This document shows, in pieces, positions 7,358 through 8,032 of a stretch of DNA of 8,032 nucleotides (positions within the stretch are counted from its first letter, which is position 1; every line of letters starts with the position of its first letter). The notes under the pieces were generated by a model that worked only from the letters and a program-made list of their open reading frames with translations, made no database searches and was not told where the DNA came from. This DNA is from B120-G9 sp034659895 (GTDB taxonomy: Bacteria; Zixibacteria; MSB-5A5; GN15; FEB-12). The position numbers and the translations under genes were made by a program. The stretch covers positions 1 through 8,032 of the forward strand of contig JAYEIF010000228.1 in assembly GCA_034659895.1 (NCBI GenBank), read 5' to 3'.

Positions 7358-7387
7358 AATAAACTCTCAGCAGAAATACTCTGTCGA
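7358..7387 (-). promoter_or_regulatory. Candidate promoter of the signalling operon
   Basis: On the minus strand TCGACA (7382-7387, 5 of 6 to TTGACA) is followed after 18 bp by TTTATT (7358-7363, 4 of 6 to TATAAT). An alternative -10, TATAGT (7344-7349), has no good -35 at the right distance. The -35 lies inside a 10-bp palindrome, which would suit repressor control. The -10 is poor and the call is tentative. Confidence 0.28.
7364..7375 (+). repeat. 12-bp direct repeat, copy 1 (second at 7504-7515)
   Basis: CTCTCAGCAGAA occurs here and again at 7504-7515, exactly 140 bp apart. The pair brackets the operator-like palindrome and the whole 18-bp array. This could be chance, a remnant of a duplication, or the target repeat of an inserted block. 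Confidence 0.5.
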
Positions 7388-7399
7388 CAGTATTATTTC
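7373..7399. promoter_or_regulatory. Imperfect palindrome, possible operator
   Basis: The centre CTGTCGACAG (7381-7390) is a perfect 10-bp palindrome. It is flanked by GAAATA (7373-7378) on the left and the complementary TATTTC (7394-7399) on the right, with a one-base difference in spacing. It lies 50-76 nt upstream of the binding-protein start and covers the candidate -35. The shape is typical of a dimeric regulator site; no regulator gene is in the window. Confidence 0.4.
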
Positions 7400-7401
7400 A
7401 T

Positions 7402-7479
7402 ATAACAATGTTATTTCACATAACAGTGTTATCTCACATAACAGTGTTATCTCACATAACAGTGTTATCTCACATAACA
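7402..7479. repeat. 18-bp tandem array of a 13-bp palindrome (4.5 copies)
   Basis: Four perfect odd-centred palindromes of form ATAACA-N-TGTTAT start at 7402, 7420, 7438 and 7456, and a half copy ATAACA starts at 7474, giving an exact 18-bp period. The central base is A in the first and G in the other three. Spacers are 5 nt (TTCAC, then CTCAC). The array lies about 80-155 nt upstream of the binding-protein gene. It could be a set of regulator sites, a cruciform-forming satellite, or a slipped-strand expansion. A further perfect 12-bp palindrome, ATAAAGCTTTAT, follows at 7486-7497. Confidence 0.95.
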
Positions 7480-7503
7480 TATATCATAAAGCTTTATCGG
7501 TAT

Positions 7504-7515
7504 CTCTCAGCAGAA
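7504..7515 (+). repeat. 12-bp direct repeat, copy 2 (first at 7364-7375)
   Basis: Identical copy of CTCTCAGCAGAA lying between the two palindrome arrays. See the entry at 7364 for possible meanings. Confidence 0.5.
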
Positions 7516-7549
7516 CTTGATAGGATTAATGAAGAAGGTGACAATTATT

Positions 7550-7625
7550 GTATCTTGATACTTTTGTATCTTGATACTTTTGTATCTCGATACTCTTGTA
7601 TCTTGATACTCTTGTATCTCGATAC
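7550..7625. repeat. 16-bp tandem array of a 12-bp palindrome (5 copies)
   Basis: GTATC-TY-GATAC occurs at 7550, 7566, 7582, 7598 and 7614, an exact 16-bp period with 4-nt pyrimidine spacers (TTTT or CTTT-like TCTT). The centre is TT in copies 1, 2 and 4 and TC in 3 and 5. The arms GTATC/GATAC are invariant. Its sequence differs from the neighbouring 18-bp array but its design is the same: short perfect palindromes at a fixed spacing. Confidence 0.95.
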
Positions 7626-7721
7626 TCAGGGAAATCAACAGTTATTATATTGAGTGCTGAAATGTGGCAGTTTACACGCCTCGGCGCATTTCCAAATTCA
7701 GTTGATATAGAGAACAGGCAA

Positions 7722-7735
7722 TCCGCCTAGGCGGA
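7722..7735. repeat. Perfect 14-bp palindrome
   Basis: TCCGCCTAGGCGGA is fully self-complementary and GC-rich in an AT-rich setting. It lies in the segment between TTGATATAG (7702-7710) and CTGGACAG (7736-7743) that is absent from the otherwise parallel block at 7934-7960, so it may be a separate palindromic insertion. Confidence 0.7.
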
Positions 7736-7740
7736 CTGGA

Positions 7741-7771
7741 CAGGCAATGCCTGATAAACAGACAATGTCTG
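7741..7771. repeat. Two 13-bp palindromes 18 bp apart with paired changes
   Basis: CAGGCA-A-TGCCTG (7741-7753) and CAGACA-A-TGTCTG (7759-7771) differ at two positions that are symmetric and complementary (G/C to A/T), so both stay perfect. The spacer is 5 nt (ATAAA). The third relative, at 7948-7960, carries only one of the two changes and is imperfect. Size, odd centre and 18-bp spacing match the array at 7402-7479. Confidence 0.8.
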
Positions 7772-7806
7772 CTGGATTCCTGCTTCCGCAGGAATGACAA
7801 TAATAG
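7759..7806 (+). repeat. 48-bp hairpin repeat, copy A
   Basis: This copy is identical to 7948-7995 at 47 of 48 positions. Its core is an 8-bp perfect stem ATTCCTGC (7776-7783) / GCAGGAAT (7788-7795) with loop TTCC, flanked by CTGG on the left and GACA on the right. The 20-bp core has the shape of ATTCC..N..GGAAT repeats known from other genomes, including neisserial dRS3 (ATTCCC-N8-GGGAAT). That likeness is structural and does not show shared origin. Confidence 0.9.
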
Positions 7807-7875
7807 GGGGATGACAATAATTGGGGAATGACAATGAGAGTGGGATGACAATAATAGAGGAATTACAATATCATA
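7791..7875 (+). repeat. 17-bp tandem repeat, cluster 1 (about 5 units)
   Basis: Units begin at 7791, 7808, 7825, 7842 and 7859 with consensus GGRATGACAATAATAGG. The last is degenerate. The first unit overlaps the right arm of hairpin copy A, so the tandem appears to grow out of the hairpin's flank. Confidence 0.88.
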
Positions 7876-7898
7876 ATTTTATCCCGAGTGGAAGTTTA

Positions 7899-7926
7899 TG
7901 TCATACCAGCGAACGCTGGTATCCAG
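7899..7926 (-). repeat. Inverted relative of the hairpin repeat with a different stem
   Basis: A 9-bp perfect stem ATACCAGCG (7903-7911) / CGCTGGTAT (7914-7922) with loop AA is bordered by TGTC on the left and CCAG on the right. On the minus strand this becomes CTGGAT-stem-ATGACA, the same borders as copies A and B, but with unrelated stem sequence that is still fully paired. It lies between copies A and B in opposite orientation. Confidence 0.85.
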
Positions 7927-7947
7927 TATTAAATTGATATAGCTGGA

Positions 7948-7995
7948 CAGACAATGCCTGCTGGATTCCTGCTTCCGCAGGAATGACAATAATAG
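7948..7995 (+). repeat. 48-bp hairpin repeat, copy B
   Basis: This is the second copy of the 48-bp repeat, 189 bp from copy A, with the same stem at 7965-7972 / 7977-7984. It is preceded by TTGATATAG (7934-7942) and CTGGACAG (7943-7950), which also precede copy A but there are split by extra palindromic DNA. Confidence 0.9.
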
Positions 7996-8032
7996 TGGGA
8001 TAACAATGAGAGAGGGATGACAATAATTGGGG
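7980..8032 (+). repeat. 17-bp tandem repeat, cluster 2, running off the window
   Basis: Units begin at 7980, 7997 and 8014, with a fourth started at 8031. They follow copy B exactly as cluster 1 follows copy A. The unit at 8014-8030 is identical to the one at 7808-7824. Confidence 0.88.

Larger units (their letters stand above)
7324..8032. other. Gene-free region filled with palindromic and tandem repeats
   Basis: No credible gene is found on either strand. The left 60 bases hold the probable promoter and leader of the signalling operon. The rest is mostly repeats, listed separately: two palindrome arrays (7402-7479 and 7550-7625), hairpin elements (7722-7806, 7899-7926, 7948-7995) and 17-bp tandem units (7791-7875, 7980-8032). 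The stretch 7626-7700 shows nothing recognisable. The repeats continue past the window edge. Confidence 0.85.

Noticed and set aside
7381..7390. LexA/SOS box at CTGTCGACAG
   Set aside because: The proteobacterial box is CTGT-N8-ACAG; here the two halves are only 2 bp apart, so the resemblance is superficial.
7402..7625. CRISPR array
   Set aside because: The units are 16 and 18 bp and directly adjacent, with 4-5 nt spacers that are nearly constant. CRISPR needs longer repeats and unique spacers of about 30 bp, and no cas gene is present.
7408..7653. An 81-codon open frame on the plus strand with repeated HITVLS units
   Set aside because: It is produced by translating the two palindrome arrays; the 18-bp period is a multiple of three, so the frame stays open by construction. 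There is no ribosome site and no recognisable domain.

Overview
The window looks like chromosomal DNA from a moderately AT-rich bacterium with a cell envelope typical of Gram-negatives: an exported binding protein with a signal peptide, followed by a sensor kinase with a periplasmic domain. It also encodes a DivIVA protein alignable along its length with the Firmicutes protein, a trimeric-type purine nucleoside phosphorylase, and a many-kinase signalling cluster. This fits an environmental or candidate-phylum lineage (deltaproteobacterial or FCB/Zixibacteria-like) better than a model genus, but the sequence does not settle the phylum. All intact genes are on the minus strand, so the biological order runs from the right end to the left.

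Right end (7324-8032): about 700 bases without a credible gene, packed with structured repeats. From left to right these are: an imperfect palindrome next to the signalling operon; an array of 13-bp palindromes repeated every 18 bp; an array of 12-bp palindromes repeated every 16 bp; and a mosaic of hairpin repeats with constant flanks and different self-complementary stems, trailed by a 17-bp tandem repeat that reaches the window edge.

Centre (2579-7323): four closely packed signalling genes in one apparent operon. They encode an exported ABC-type substrate-binding protein (PF04392-like), a membrane sensor histidine kinase translationally coupled to it by an ATGA overlap, a single-domain response regulator, and a soluble REC-GAF-histidine kinase protein. 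No permease, transport ATPase or DNA-binding output domain is present. The likely reading is that the binding protein is a ligand sensor feeding the kinase, with phosphoryl flow through the receivers to the second kinase. That is inference.

Left (1-2377): a DivIVA-family protein with a long acidic tail, a strong bidirectional terminator, then a separate transcription unit with a purine nucleoside phosphorylase and a truncated Memo-family gene (amrB). The Memo gene is cut about a third of the way in, where it abuts a fragment of an IS3-family transposase OrfA at the window edge. This is a rearrangement scar or an assembly junction.

The most unusual material is the repeat region at the right end, especially the palindrome arrays upstream of the sensor operon and the hairpin family whose stems vary while staying paired.
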